This document shows, piece after piece, positions 18,260 to 26,321 of a DNA stretch of 64,000 nt (positions are counted from its first letter, which is position 1; each line of letters begins with the position of its first letter). A program made the translations under genes and the position numbers. The notes below the pieces were generated by a model. That model ran no database searches and was not told where the DNA came from. It was given only the letters and a program-made list of their open reading frames with translations. Source of the DNA: an uncultured Planctomycetia bacterium (GTDB taxonomy: Bacteria > Planctomycetota > UBA1135 > GCA-002686595); the NCBI GenBank assembly GCA_938003765.1, contig CALKYE010000274.1:1-64000 (forward strand), given 5' to 3'.

Positions 18260-19465
18260 TCAGCGCCGTGCTGCGCCGCGAGCGAGGGCTTGCGCGCGCA
18301 GCGGATGCTTCTCGAGGAACGCTGAGAGGCGCGCCATCGCGCCGCGGATCTTCTCCAGCGAGAGCGCGTACGACAGGCGCACGTGCGTGTCGACGCCGAA
18401 GGCCGTGCCGGGAACCAGCGCCAGATTGTGCTGCTCGAGCAGGTCCTCGCAGAAGCCGCGCGTGCCGCGCTCGTCGAGGTAGGCGCGAACGTCCGGGAAC
18501 GCGTAGAACGCGCCGCGGGGCCAGGGCGTGCTCAAGCCCATCTCGCGCAGCGCGTCGACCAGCACTCGGCGGCGAGCGTCGAACTGCGCCGCCATCGACG
18601 CGACCTCCGGCGGCTCCTGACCGATCAGCGCCGCGAGGTAGGCCTCTTGCGAGACCGCGTTGGGAGCGCCGACGAGGTGCGAGTGCAGTCGCTCGATGCC
18701 GCTGATCACCTCGCGCGGTCCGGCCGCGAAGCCGATGCGATAGCCGGTCATCGCGTACGACTTGCTGGCGCCGTCGAGCACCACCGTACGCGCGCGCGCA
18801 GCGGGCGAAACGGTGACGGGACTCGCGAAGGGTTCACCTTCGTAGACCAGGCGCTGGTAGATCTCGTCGGACAGCAGCCACAGGCCGTGGCGCTCGCACA
18901 ACTCGACCAGTCGCCGCACTTCGTCCGCGGTCCAGACGTAGCCGGTCGGGTTGCTCGGGCTGTTGAGCAGCACGCACTTGGTCTTGCGCGTGATCGCGCG
19001 CTCGATGGCGTCGAAGTCGGGGCCGCAGTCCTCGCGCGAAGGAACGTCGATCGGCGCGCCGCCGGCGATGCGAACGATCTCGACGTAGCTGACCCACGCC
19101 GGCAGCAGGAGCAGCACTTCGTCGCCGGGATCGACCAGCGAGAGCACGGCGCCGCTCAGCGCGTGCTTGGTGCTGTGGCACACGCACACCTCTTCGGGCG
19201 CGTACTCCACCTTGCGGACGCGTCCGACGTGATCGGCGATGGCCTTGCGCAGCGCGCGCGCGCCGGCGGCGGGCGTGTACCGAACGTCGCCTGAGCGCAC
19301 CTTGCGGCACGCCGCCTCTTGAACGCTCGCGGGCGCCGGGAAGTCGGGCTCGCCGACGGACATGTTGATCACGTCGCGTCCCGCGTCGACCAGCGCCTTG
19401 GCGCGGGCGTCGAGGGCGAGGGTGACCGACAGGGAGACCGCTTGCGCGCGCTTGGAGAGACTCAT
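18260..19465 (-). CDS. Class I/II pyridoxal-phosphate aminotransferase (aspartate aminotransferase type)
   Basis: A 401-residue fold-type I aminotransferase resembling the Igamma aspartate aminotransferases common outside enterobacteria. Visible are the N-terminal MSVGEPDFPAP, the SPSNPTG block containing N172, D200 with Y203 (LSDEIYQ), the PLP lysine K235 in DGASKSYAMTGYRIG, and the C-terminal arginine in HVRLSYA that binds the substrate carboxylate. The ATG at 19465 opens the usual MSLSKRA start. It probably transfers amino groups between aspartate or a related amino acid and 2-oxoglutarate; the exact specificity is not fixed by sequence. Confidence 0.9.
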   Translation of the reverse strand: MSLSKRAQAVSLSVTLALDARAKALVDAGRDVINMSVGEPDFPAPASVQEAACRKVRSGDVRYTPAAGARALRKAIADHVGRVRKVEYAPEEVCVCHSTKHALSGAVLSLVDPGDEVLLLLPAWVSYVEIVRIAGGAPIDVPSREDCGPDFDAIERAITRKTKCVLLNSPSNPTGYVWTADEVRRLVELCERHGLWLLSDEIYQRLVYEGEPFASPVTVSPAARARTVVLDGASKSYAMTGYRIGFAAGPREVISGIERLHSHLVGAPNAVSQEAYLAALIGQEPPEVASMAAQFDARRRVLVDALREMGLSTPWPRGAFYAFPDVRAYLDERGTRGFCEDLLEQHNLALVPGTAFGVDTHVRLSYALSLEKIRGAMARLSAFLEKHPLRAQALARGAARR

Positions 19466-19646
19466 GGCGGGCAGAGAAACTACCGCCTGCGCCGCGATTT
19501 TTCGCTGCCCACCGCCTCTGGAGCCCATGGCGCGGGGGCCGCACCGGGAATTCTTGCGCTGCCGAGGCGTCTGCGCGCGCGGTGGAAAAAGCTGCGCCAG
19601 CGCGTCACCGTAGCGCGGTTCCGTCGACCCCCGTGCTCCGTCCAAC

Positions 19647-21689
19647 ATGGCGCTCCGCTCACGCTTCCTGCGAGTCTCCCTGATCGTCGGGGGCGTTCTG
19701 GCCTTCGCCGGCTACTTCGCGTTCTCCACGTTCTTCTTCAGCCCGACCGAGAGCGACTACCCCGCCGACGTCTCGACGCTCGTTCCGCGGGACGTGGACT
19801 TCTTCCTGGCCAAGTCGCGCGTGCGCGCCCTGTTCGGCAAGCCGCCGCGGCTGGCGGCGCAAGACGAGATCGACAAGACCGCCGCGTGGCAGACCTGGAT
19901 CGCGTCGCCGGAGTACGCGGCGCTGGATTCCCAGCACCAGATCGAGCAACAGCTCGAACGCGTGCGCGCGGAGCTCTCGGCGCTGCCCATCGACCCGCTG
20001 GCGGCCTTCGCCGCCCGCGACATCGCGATCGCTGGCTACTTCCGCGGCGCCACGCTCGAGAGCGCCGACTGGGCCTGCTACGCCCGCGCGAACTGGATGG
20101 GGAAGTTCGCCGCGTCGGCGCTGGCGCACCCGCGCCTGTTCCAACTCGACCAGCGCGGGCTGACGGTGGAGTCGTCCGGCGACGTGCTCACTTTGTCCGG
20201 TTCGCAACTCGCTCGCCCGCTGCACGTCGCGCGCGTCGCCGACGTGGTCATCGCGGGCACGCAGCGCGAACTCGTCGCGCGCGCGCTCGAGCTCAATGCG
20301 CGCGGCGGACAGGAGTCCTTCGGACTCAGCGCACGCTACAGCGACTTCGTTCAAGCTCCGCGGCGCGGCGCCTCGGGGGAAGAACTCGTGTCGCTGCGCG
20401 ACGCGATCGAGTTCAGCGTCGACTGGCGCGCGGCGATGGAGAAGCTCGGGCTCAGCGGTCGCTGGCCGCCCGCGGACGCGTTCGAACTCGGGACGCGGCT
20501 CTCGGCCAAGCTGTTCCAACTCGGCTCGATCCGCACGCTCACCGGCGTGCTCGGGTTCGACTCGGGGTTGGTCCTGCGTGCGCACGCCGACCTGTCCGTC
20601 GAAGTGCTCACTCCGATTCAGAAGAGCCTGTACCGCATCGCCGGGCGCGACACGCAGCGCGTCGTCGACGAGCTGGCGTTCATCGCGCCGCCCGACGTGC
20701 ACTCCATGGGGCACCTGGAGGTCAACCTCGGGGAGTTCCTGACCGAGGTCTACCAGTCGCTCGAGCCCGCCGAGCGACAGTTGCTCGACGACACGCTGCG
20801 CGGCACGGGCCAGTTCACCGGCGCGGGCGCGTTGATCGACGAGCTCGAAGCGCTGTTCAAGGGACGCATCGGCTGGATCGTGCGCGACAACGACTTCCCC
20901 TACAACGCCGAGAAGGATCCGCCGAACGACGGCGCGATCGTGCCCGCGTTCGCGCTGGTGCTGTGGACGGAGAACTCCGACAAGGCCCACCGCCGCATCC
21001 AGCAGTTGCAGCAACTGGTCAGCGACAATCAGGCGCGCTTCGGCCTGCGCGGCCGCACTGGACAGCGAGCCGTGTTCACCAACGTGCTCAAGGGCGGCAA
21101 CGAAGTGTGGGAGTTCTGGGCGCCGACGATCCCGGGCACCGGACACATCGCCGTGTCGCGCAACGGCGACATGTACTTCATCTCCAACACCTACGCGCTG
21201 CTCAACGACCTCCTGCGCCGCTTCAGTCGCGAAGAGAAGGTGCGGCGCTTGTCGGAGCGGCCCGACTTCGCGCAAGTCGTTTCCGAGGGGCGCGCGTCGT
21301 CGAATCTGATGACCTGGTTCGACCCGCGCGCGCTGGCGAAGATGGCGCGCCGCCTCGCGGAGCAGAATGCGCTCGACGAGGTCAAGTCGCGCATCAACTG
21401 GGATCGCGAGCGGATGCTGGCCGAGGATGCGGTGCTCCGCGAGAGCTTCCCCGGCAAGGTGCGGGGCCAGTTGGACCAGGCGACGCAGGCGCAAGTCGAC
21501 GCGCTCGTCGCGCCCCGGTTGAGCGAAATCGAGAGCCGCCTGTTGCGCGAGCAGGTCCCCGCGTTGCGCGCCGAGATGGACCGGCGCATCACCTACTTGG
21601 AAGCCTGCTCGGGGGCCTTCTTGACCCTGGTGCTCGATCCCAAGTCGATCGACCTCTCGCTGTCCGCGATCGTCCCGCTCGACAAGTGA
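19647..21689 (+). CDS. Large membrane-anchored protein of unknown function
   Basis: 680 residues. One N-terminal membrane helix (about 10-32) is followed by a large extracytoplasmic region without further helices until a weakly hydrophobic stretch near the C-terminus (ACSGAFLTLVLDP). Long mixed alpha/beta segments, no cysteine pairs, no enzyme motif that I recognise, and a helical region with many acidic and Gln residues near 560-640. The stop codon at 21687-21689 directly abuts the 187-bp repeat array. I cannot assign a family. Confidence 0.65.
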   Translation: MALRSRFLRVSLIVGGVLAFAGYFAFSTFFFSPTESDYPADVSTLVPRDVDFFLAKSRVRALFGKPPRLAAQDEIDKTAAWQTWIASPEYAALDSQHQIEQQLERVRAELSALPIDPLAAFAARDIAIAGYFRGATLESADWACYARANWMGKFAASALAHPRLFQLDQRGLTVESSGDVLTLSGSQLARPLHVARVADVVIAGTQRELVARALELNARGGQESFGLSARYSDFVQAPRRGASGEELVSLRDAIEFSVDWRAAMEKLGLSGRWPPADAFELGTRLSAKLFQLGSIRTLTGVLGFDSGLVLRAHADLSVEVLTPIQKSLYRIAGRDTQRVVDELAFIAPPDVHSMGHLEVNLGEFLTEVYQSLEPAERQLLDDTLRGTGQFTGAGALIDELEALFKGRIGWIVRDNDFPYNAEKDPPNDGAIVPAFALVLWTENSDKAHRRIQQLQQLVSDNQARFGLRGRTGQRAVFTNVLKGGNEVWEFWAPTIPGTGHIAVSRNGDMYFISNTYALLNDLLRRFSREEKVRRLSERPDFAQVVSEGRASSNLMTWFDPRALAKMARRLAEQNALDEVKSRINWDRERMLAEDAVLRESFPGKVRGQLDQATQAQVDALVAPRLSEIESRLLREQVPALRAEMDRRITYLEACSGAFLTLVLDPKSIDLSLSAIVPLDK

Positions 21690-22125
21690 GCGTGCGGCGC
21701 GTCCGCTGCGTTCAGCATGCGGAGAGTGGCGCCCTCGAGTGGATTCGAACCGGTAAGCCCCGACTTCGCGCGGCTCGGCGCGCGGAGGGACGACGACGCC
21801 TTGGCGTCGTTGTCAGGGGATCCCGCGGGCAGCGCTTGCCGCTGCACGCGCCTGGTGGTTCGGCGTGGAACGCGATGCGTGCGGCGCGTCCGCTGCGTTC
21901 AGCATGCGGAGAGTGGCGCCCTCGAGTGGATTCGAACCGGTAAGCCCCGACTTCGCGCGGCTCGGCGCGCGGAGGGACGACGACGCCTTGGCGTCGTTGT
22001 CAGGGGATCCCGCGGGCAGCGCTTGCCGCTGCACGCGCCTGGTGGTTCGGCGTGGAACGCGTTGCGTGCAGCGCGTCCGCTGCGTTCAGCATGCGGAGAG
22101 TGGTGCCCTCGAGTGGATTCGAACC
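21690..22125 (-). repeat. 187-bp direct repeat array carrying copies of the tRNA-Leu 3' tail
   Basis: Two nearly identical 187-bp units (21692-21878 and 21879-22065; I see about one difference, near the junction) are followed by a partial third that runs into tRNA-Leu (22066-22125). Each full unit holds a 25-bp copy of the tRNA 3' end, at 21727-21751 and 21914-21938, exactly 187 and 374 bp from the real one. The copies differ from the tRNA at one base, the discriminator (G instead of A), and keep CCA. Each unit also has a hairpin with an extended 11-bp stem (about 21789-21814 and 21976-22001). On the transcribed strand the array lies directly downstream of the tRNA. The design resembles the 178-bp repeats after E. 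coli tyrT. It could also derive from an attachment site duplicated by an integrating element. Confidence 0.9.
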
Positions 22126-22185
22126 ACCACGGTGTTACCCGCCAGCACCTCAAGCTGGTGCGTCTGCCAATTCCGCCACGAGGGC
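22101..22185 (-). tRNA. tRNA-Leu(GAG)
   Basis: An 85-nt class II tRNA on the minus strand. The acceptor GCCCTCG pairs with CGAGGGC. The D-arm contains GGCAGA, the anticodon stem CCAGC/GCTGG encloses a loop with anticodon GAG, a variable arm follows, and the T-arm is TTCGAAT. The 3' CCA is encoded and the discriminator is A. It reads CUC and CUU leucine codons. Its 3' tail is repeated downstream in the 187-bp array. Confidence 0.95.
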
Positions 22186-22402
22186 ACCTGATCGGGATCT
22201 GCGAGGGGCCTTGGTCAGACGTCGGGCGGGCCCACTCGCTCCACTTCGAAGCGCGCGCGCCGAGGCGCCCGCACGTTCAAAGGGGCGGGGAGTCTAGCAG
22301 CCGCGACCTTGCGCGCAAGACCCACTGCAGCGACGTATTGGAGCCCCGCGTTGCGCGCGCTAGGGTCTTTCGCCCGCGGTTTCGCGGAGCCAAAGCCAAG
22401 CC

Positions 22403-23596
22403 ATGGGCGGACTTCGCGGAAACATCGTCATCGGGCAGTCGGGCGGACCGACCCACGTCATCAATCAGTCGCTGGTCGGCATCGTCGAAGCCGCTCGATC
22501 GGCGGTGAGCGGGCGCGTGCTCGGCGCCGTCCACGGCATCAAGGGTGTGCTCGAGGAGCGCCTGGTCGACCTCGGGCGCGAGTCGAACGAGACGCTCGAG
22601 GCGGTTGCTCTGACGCCCGGCGCTGCGCTGCGATCGGTTCGAAAGAAGCCGTCGCGCGAGGAGTGCGAGCGCGCGCTCGAGGTGTTCGCGAAGCACGACG
22701 TGCGCTGCTTCTTCTACATCGGCGGCAACGATTCCGCGGAGACGGCGCACCTGTTGAACGAACTCGCGGTCGCTGCGGGCTACGACCTGCGCCTGTTCCA
22801 CGTCCCCAAGACGATCGACAACGACCTGCGGGTGACCGACCACTGCCCGGGATACGGATCCGCCGCGCGCTACGTCGCGCTGAGCTTCATCGGCGACAAC
22901 GTCGACGTCCGGAGCCTGCCCGGCATCAAGCTCAACGTCGTGATGGGCCGCAACGCGGGCTGGCTGACCGCGTCGAGCGTGCTCGCGCGGCAGCACGAGG
23001 ACGACGGCCCGCACCTGATCTACCTGCCGGAACGACCGTTCTCGATCGAGCGTTTCGCGTCGGACGTGGCTGCGGTTCAGCAGCGTCTGGGCCGCTGCAT
23101 CTGCGCCATTTCGGAAGGCGTCCGCGGCGAAAGCGGCGAACTGATCGCTTCTTCGAAGGAAACCGATTCGCACGGCAACGTGCAGTTGTCCGGGAGCGGC
23201 GCGCTCGGAGATCGGCTCGCGGCGGCGCTCAAGTCGCGTCTGGGCGAGAAGCTGCGCGTGCGCGCCGACACGTTCGGCTACGCGCAACGCTCGTTCCCCG
23301 GCGCGGCGTCGTCCGTGGACGCGAGCGAAGCGCGAGCCGTCGGACGCGCGGCCGTGGAGTTCGCGCTCGCCGGCGACGCGCCGCACGGCTCCGTGGCGAT
23401 CGTGCGCGCGTCGAACGCGCCCTACTCCGTGCGCTACGAGCGTGTCGAACTCCGGCTGGTGGCGCGCGACACGCGTCCTATGGAGGCGGAACTGATCCGC
23501 GGCGACAACGACGTCTCGAGCGCGTTCGTCGACTACGTGCGCCCCCTGGTGGGGGAGTTGCCTCGCGTGGCGCGACTCAGTGACTACCCGATCTGA
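22403..23596 (+). CDS. pfp: Pyrophosphate-dependent 6-phosphofructokinase
   Basis: A 397-residue glycolytic enzyme interconverting fructose 6-phosphate and fructose 1,6-bisphosphate, probably with pyrophosphate. The family loop GQSGGPTHVINQ lies at 11-22. The donor-specificity positions are GGNDS at 107-111, with Asp110 where ATP enzymes have Gly, and PKTIDND at 135-141, with Lys136 where ATP enzymes have Gly. Both changes are diagnostic of PPi-type enzymes. Later blocks are MGRNAGWL and the ISEGVRGE region. The ATG at 22403 opens just before the first strand. The enzyme would draw on the same PPi pool as the membrane PPase at 38 kb. Confidence 0.85.
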   Translation: MGGLRGNIVIGQSGGPTHVINQSLVGIVEAARSAVSGRVLGAVHGIKGVLEERLVDLGRESNETLEAVALTPGAALRSVRKKPSREECERALEVFAKHDVRCFFYIGGNDSAETAHLLNELAVAAGYDLRLFHVPKTIDNDLRVTDHCPGYGSAARYVALSFIGDNVDVRSLPGIKLNVVMGRNAGWLTASSVLARQHEDDGPHLIYLPERPFSIERFASDVAAVQQRLGRCICAISEGVRGESGELIASSKETDSHGNVQLSGSGALGDRLAAALKSRLGEKLRVRADTFGYAQRSFPGAASSVDASEARAVGRAAVEFALAGDAPHGSVAIVRASNAPYSVRYERVELRLVARDTRPMEAELIRGDNDVSSAFVDYVRPLVGELPRVARLSDYPI

Positions 23597-23617
23597 AGTG
23601 CAGTCAGCGCCATCACC

Positions 23618-24643
23618 GTGAGCGAAAGAACCATCGAAGTCCCCGACCCTGATCCGCCGCACGCCGCGGAGCCGGGGCCGAGCGAGTCGCCGTACCGCAA
23701 CCTGTTCGTACCGCTGGTCGTGGTGCCGTTCATGGTCGTGGGCGTGCTCGTCGGCGTGTTCGTTTTCTTCGGCGCGGTCAGCGGCAGCGAGGCGAGCATC
23801 GAAGAGAACCTGGCCCAGCTCTCGAGCGGCGGTTCGAACGAGAGCAAGCAGGCGGCGATGAGTCTGGTGGCGCAGGCGGTCGAGAATCGTCGAGCGCTGG
23901 AGAGCGGCGAGCCCGCGCCGTGGCCGACGCCCGCGGATTTCCACTCGAGACTCGAGCAGGCTTGGGACTCGATCGGCGACGACCCGTTGCAGGGCTACAA
24001 GCGACTCGCCGTGGCGCAACTCGCCGCGCTGTACAAGCTGCCGGGCGCGCTCGAGAAGTTGGATGCGATCCTCAACCTGCCCGATTCGAGCGAGGGCAAC
24101 CCGGAGTACTCCGGCGCGCTGTTCAAGCTGCGCGCGGCGGTCTCGGGCATCGATCCGGCCGACCGCGACGGGCAACTCAGGCTGTATGCGATGGTGGGGC
24201 TGACCTGGCTCGACGACCCGCGCGCGGCCGAACTCGTGCTCCCTCATCTGGCGGACCCCGATCCGTTCATCCGTCAGGCCGTCATCGGCGTGCTCCAGCA
24301 TCTCCCCGGACCGAAGACGACCGCGGCGCTCGTGGATCTGCTCGACGACCCCGCGCTCGAGGCGCGCGGCCAGGCTGCGATCTCGCTCTCGCACTTGGGC
24401 GATTCGAGCGGCGTCGCCGTGCTGCGCGAGTTGGTCGATCCGTCCGCCTACGAGGAGGCGCACCGCGCGGAGCCGCGCAAGTTCGCCGCTCCGCAGCACG
24501 TGCGCTCGAGCCGCGTGAAGGCGGTCGAGGCCCTCGGACGTCTCGCGCTCGCGGAGGACCGTGCGCTGCTCGAGCGTCTGGCCGCCGAAGAGCCCGACAC
24601 GCTCGTACGCGAAGCCGCGCTGCGCGCCCTCGCTCCGCGCTGA
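23618..24643 (+). CDS. Membrane-anchored HEAT-repeat protein
   Basis: 341 residues. A Pro-rich cytoplasmic N-terminus (about 1-28) leads to one membrane helix at about 29-52 (LVVVPFMVVGVLVGVFVFF), then an extracytoplasmic helical-repeat domain. Clear HEAT units follow each other near 190-270 (LVLPHLADPDPFIRQAVIGVL, shortened here, then ALVDLLDDPALEARG) and near 310-340. The GTG start at 23618 lies 21 bp after the pfp stop, suggesting one transcript. The Rieske gene follows about 175 bp later after a weak hairpin. Confidence 0.75.
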   Translation: MSERTIEVPDPDPPHAAEPGPSESPYRNLFVPLVVVPFMVVGVLVGVFVFFGAVSGSEASIEENLAQLSSGGSNESKQAAMSLVAQAVENRRALESGEPAPWPTPADFHSRLEQAWDSIGDDPLQGYKRLAVAQLAALYKLPGALEKLDAILNLPDSSEGNPEYSGALFKLRAAVSGIDPADRDGQLRLYAMVGLTWLDDPRAAELVLPHLADPDPFIRQAVIGVLQHLPGPKTTAALVDLLDDPALEARGQAAISLSHLGDSSGVAVLRELVDPSAYEEAHRAEPRKFAAPQHVRSSRVKAVEALGRLALAEDRALLERLAAEEPDTLVREAALRALAPR

Positions 24644-24648
24644 GCGCC

Positions 24649-24668
24649 AGGGCGGCGAGCCGCCTTTC
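24649..24668 (+). terminator. Short hairpin with T-run before the Rieske gene
   Basis: A GGCGG/CCGCC stem with a 4-nt loop (extended by a G-T and an A-T pair) followed by TTT, a few bases after the HEAT gene stop. It could separate this gene from the bc-complex operon. Short, so only moderately convincing. Confidence 0.4.
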
Positions 24669-24818
24669 GGGGCTTGCCTTCCGCGAGCGCTTTCCCCATT
24701 CTCTGGCCCTCTGTATCCCGCCCCCTCCGGGTGCGAGTCGAGCGCTCCGGCCTCCGCGCGACGGAAGGCCCGTGGCAGCGACCGCCCGGGAACCCCTGTC
24801 CGTCCCTACGCAATCCCT

Positions 24819-25385
24819 GTGGCTGACCCCAAGCAGGCTTCCTCTGCGGAACCCTCGGTCGCGGCGCCGCCGCTGAAGACCGCGCCCCTGCGCGGTGACA
24901 TCTCGCGCCGCGGGTTCCTCTCGACGCTCACCGTGGGCTGGGCGGCGTTCACTGCCGCGACGGCCGGGGCTGCGGGCGCCGTGGTGCGCTTCCTGATGCC
25001 CAACGTGCTCTACGAGCCGCCGCAGGAGTTCAAGATCGGCGTGCCCTCGGAGTTCGCGGTCGGCGCGGTCGACGAGCGCTTCAAGGCGGCCTACGGCGTT
25101 TGGATCGTGCGCGAGCCCACGGGCTTCTACGCGCTGTCGACCGTCTGCACCCACCTGGGCTGCACGCCCAACTGGCTGTCGGCGGACGAGAAGTTCAAGT
25201 GCCCGTGCCACGGCAGCGGCTTCGTGAAGACCGGCATCAACGTCGAAGGCCCGGCCCCGCGTCCGCTCGAGCGCTACAAGATCACGCTCGCGGAAGACGG
25301 CCAGATCCTCGTGGACAAGAACACCAAGTTCCAAGAGGAGAAGGGTCAGTGGTCCCTCGACGGCGCCTACCTCTTCTACGCCTGA
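24819..25385 (+). CDS. Rieske iron-sulfur protein of the bc-type complex
   Basis: The high-potential 2Fe-2S subunit that takes electrons from quinol. 188 residues from GTG 24819. A twin-arginine-type signal anchor (SRRGFLSTLTVGW, residues 29-41, with a hydrophobic stretch to about 58) indicates export of the folded protein, kept as membrane anchor. Cluster ligands are C110 and H112 in CTHLGC and C128 and H131 in CPCHGS, with C115/C130 as the stabilising disulfide. The upstream in-frame extension lacks a plausible start context and would displace the twin-arginine motif. It leads the operon with the two cytochrome b parts. Confidence 0.9.
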   Translation: MADPKQASSAEPSVAAPPLKTAPLRGDISRRGFLSTLTVGWAAFTAATAGAAGAVVRFLMPNVLYEPPQEFKIGVPSEFAVGAVDERFKAAYGVWIVREPTGFYALSTVCTHLGCTPNWLSADEKFKCPCHGSGFVKTGINVEGPAPRPLERYKITLAEDGQILVDKNTKFQEEKGQWSLDGAYLFYA

Positions 25386-25474
25386 GGCTCCTGCGAGCTG
25401 TGCGATCCCCCCGAGCGCTCACCCCCGCCCCCCGCAGCGCCGCCTACTAGCGCGCACGCGCGTCCCACCTGTCC

Positions 25475-26251
25475 ATGCAGAAGCTCTTCAAGTACGTGCG
25501 GGAGTCGCAGATCTGGAAGTCGGTCTTCCGGCACGGCTACCCCGACACGCCTCGCAACCGCACGTTGGCGGTGCTGTCGAACGTCTTCCTGCACTTGCAC
25601 CCCGTCAAGGTGCGCCGCAGCGGCATTCGACTCTCGTACACCTGGTGCATGGGAGGACTCACGTTCTTCCTGTTCCTGATCCTCACCCTGACCGGTCTGC
25701 TGCTGATGTTCTACTACCGGCCCACTGCGGACCGGGCGTACGAGGACATCTTCGCGCTGCGCGAGCACGTGCCGATCGGCGTGATGCGCGAGATGCACCG
25801 CTGGGGCGCGCACTTGATGGTGATCAGCGTGTGGCTGCACATGTACCGCGTGTTCCTCACCGGCTCGTACAAGCCGCCGCGCGAGTTCAACTGGAACGTC
25901 GGCGTGATCCTGCTGGTGCTGACGCTGCTGCTGTCCTTCACGGGCTACCTGCTCCCGTGGGACCAGCTCGCCGTGTGGGCCATCACCGTCGGCACGAACA
26001 TGGCGCGCGCGACCCCGCTGCTCGGCCACGAAGGCCCGCTGGCTTCCGCGCTGTCGTTCGGCGGCATCGACTTCATCCACGCCGGTGACGACGTGCGCTT
26101 CGGTCTGCTGGCCGGACGCTTCGTCGGCGAGGGCGCGCTGCTGCGCTTCTACGTGCTGCACTGCGTGGGTTTCCCGCTCATCGCGGCGACGCTGATGGCG
26201 GTTCACTTCTGGCGCGTCCGCAAGGACGGCGGCATCTCCGGGCCGCTCTAG
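25475..26251 (+). CDS. Cytochrome b, N-terminal (b6-type) subunit
   Basis: The dihaem core of the quinol-oxidising complex. 258 residues with four membrane helices. It has the b6 pattern: helix pairs with histidines near HRWGAHLMVISVWLHMYRVF and in RFYVLHCVGFPLIAATL giving the four haem ligands, GYLLPWDQ before the third helix, and the C-terminal HFWRVRKDGG typical of split complexes. It therefore covers only the N-terminal half of a full cytochrome b; the C-terminal half is the next gene. The ATG at 25475 has the usual amphipathic lead-in. Confidence 0.9.
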   Translation: MQKLFKYVRESQIWKSVFRHGYPDTPRNRTLAVLSNVFLHLHPVKVRRSGIRLSYTWCMGGLTFFLFLILTLTGLLLMFYYRPTADRAYEDIFALREHVPIGVMREMHRWGAHLMVISVWLHMYRVFLTGSYKPPREFNWNVGVILLVLTLLLSFTGYLLPWDQLAVWAITVGTNMARATPLLGHEGPLASALSFGGIDFIHAGDDVRFGLLAGRFVGEGALLRFYVLHCVGFPLIAATLMAVHFWRVRKDGGISGPL

Positions 26252-26321
26252 CGCTCGCCCGTTCCAACTGCGGTTCCTACCGGGGCCTCAAACCCACTCC
26301 CGCGAATCGACTGTCCGCGCC

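Noticed and set aside
21690..22125. Repeats considered as a CRISPR array
   Set aside because: Units are 187 bp, contiguous and near-identical along their whole length, without unique spacers, and no cas gene is present.
21717..22191. Open frames in the tRNA repeat region giving peptides such as SSGFEP and EWIRT
   Set aside because: These are translations of the antisense of the tRNA 3' tail, a well-known source of spurious proteins.
24561..24818. Upstream extension of the Rieske gene
   Set aside because: It would place the twin-arginine signal far inside the protein and overlaps the preceding HEAT gene.
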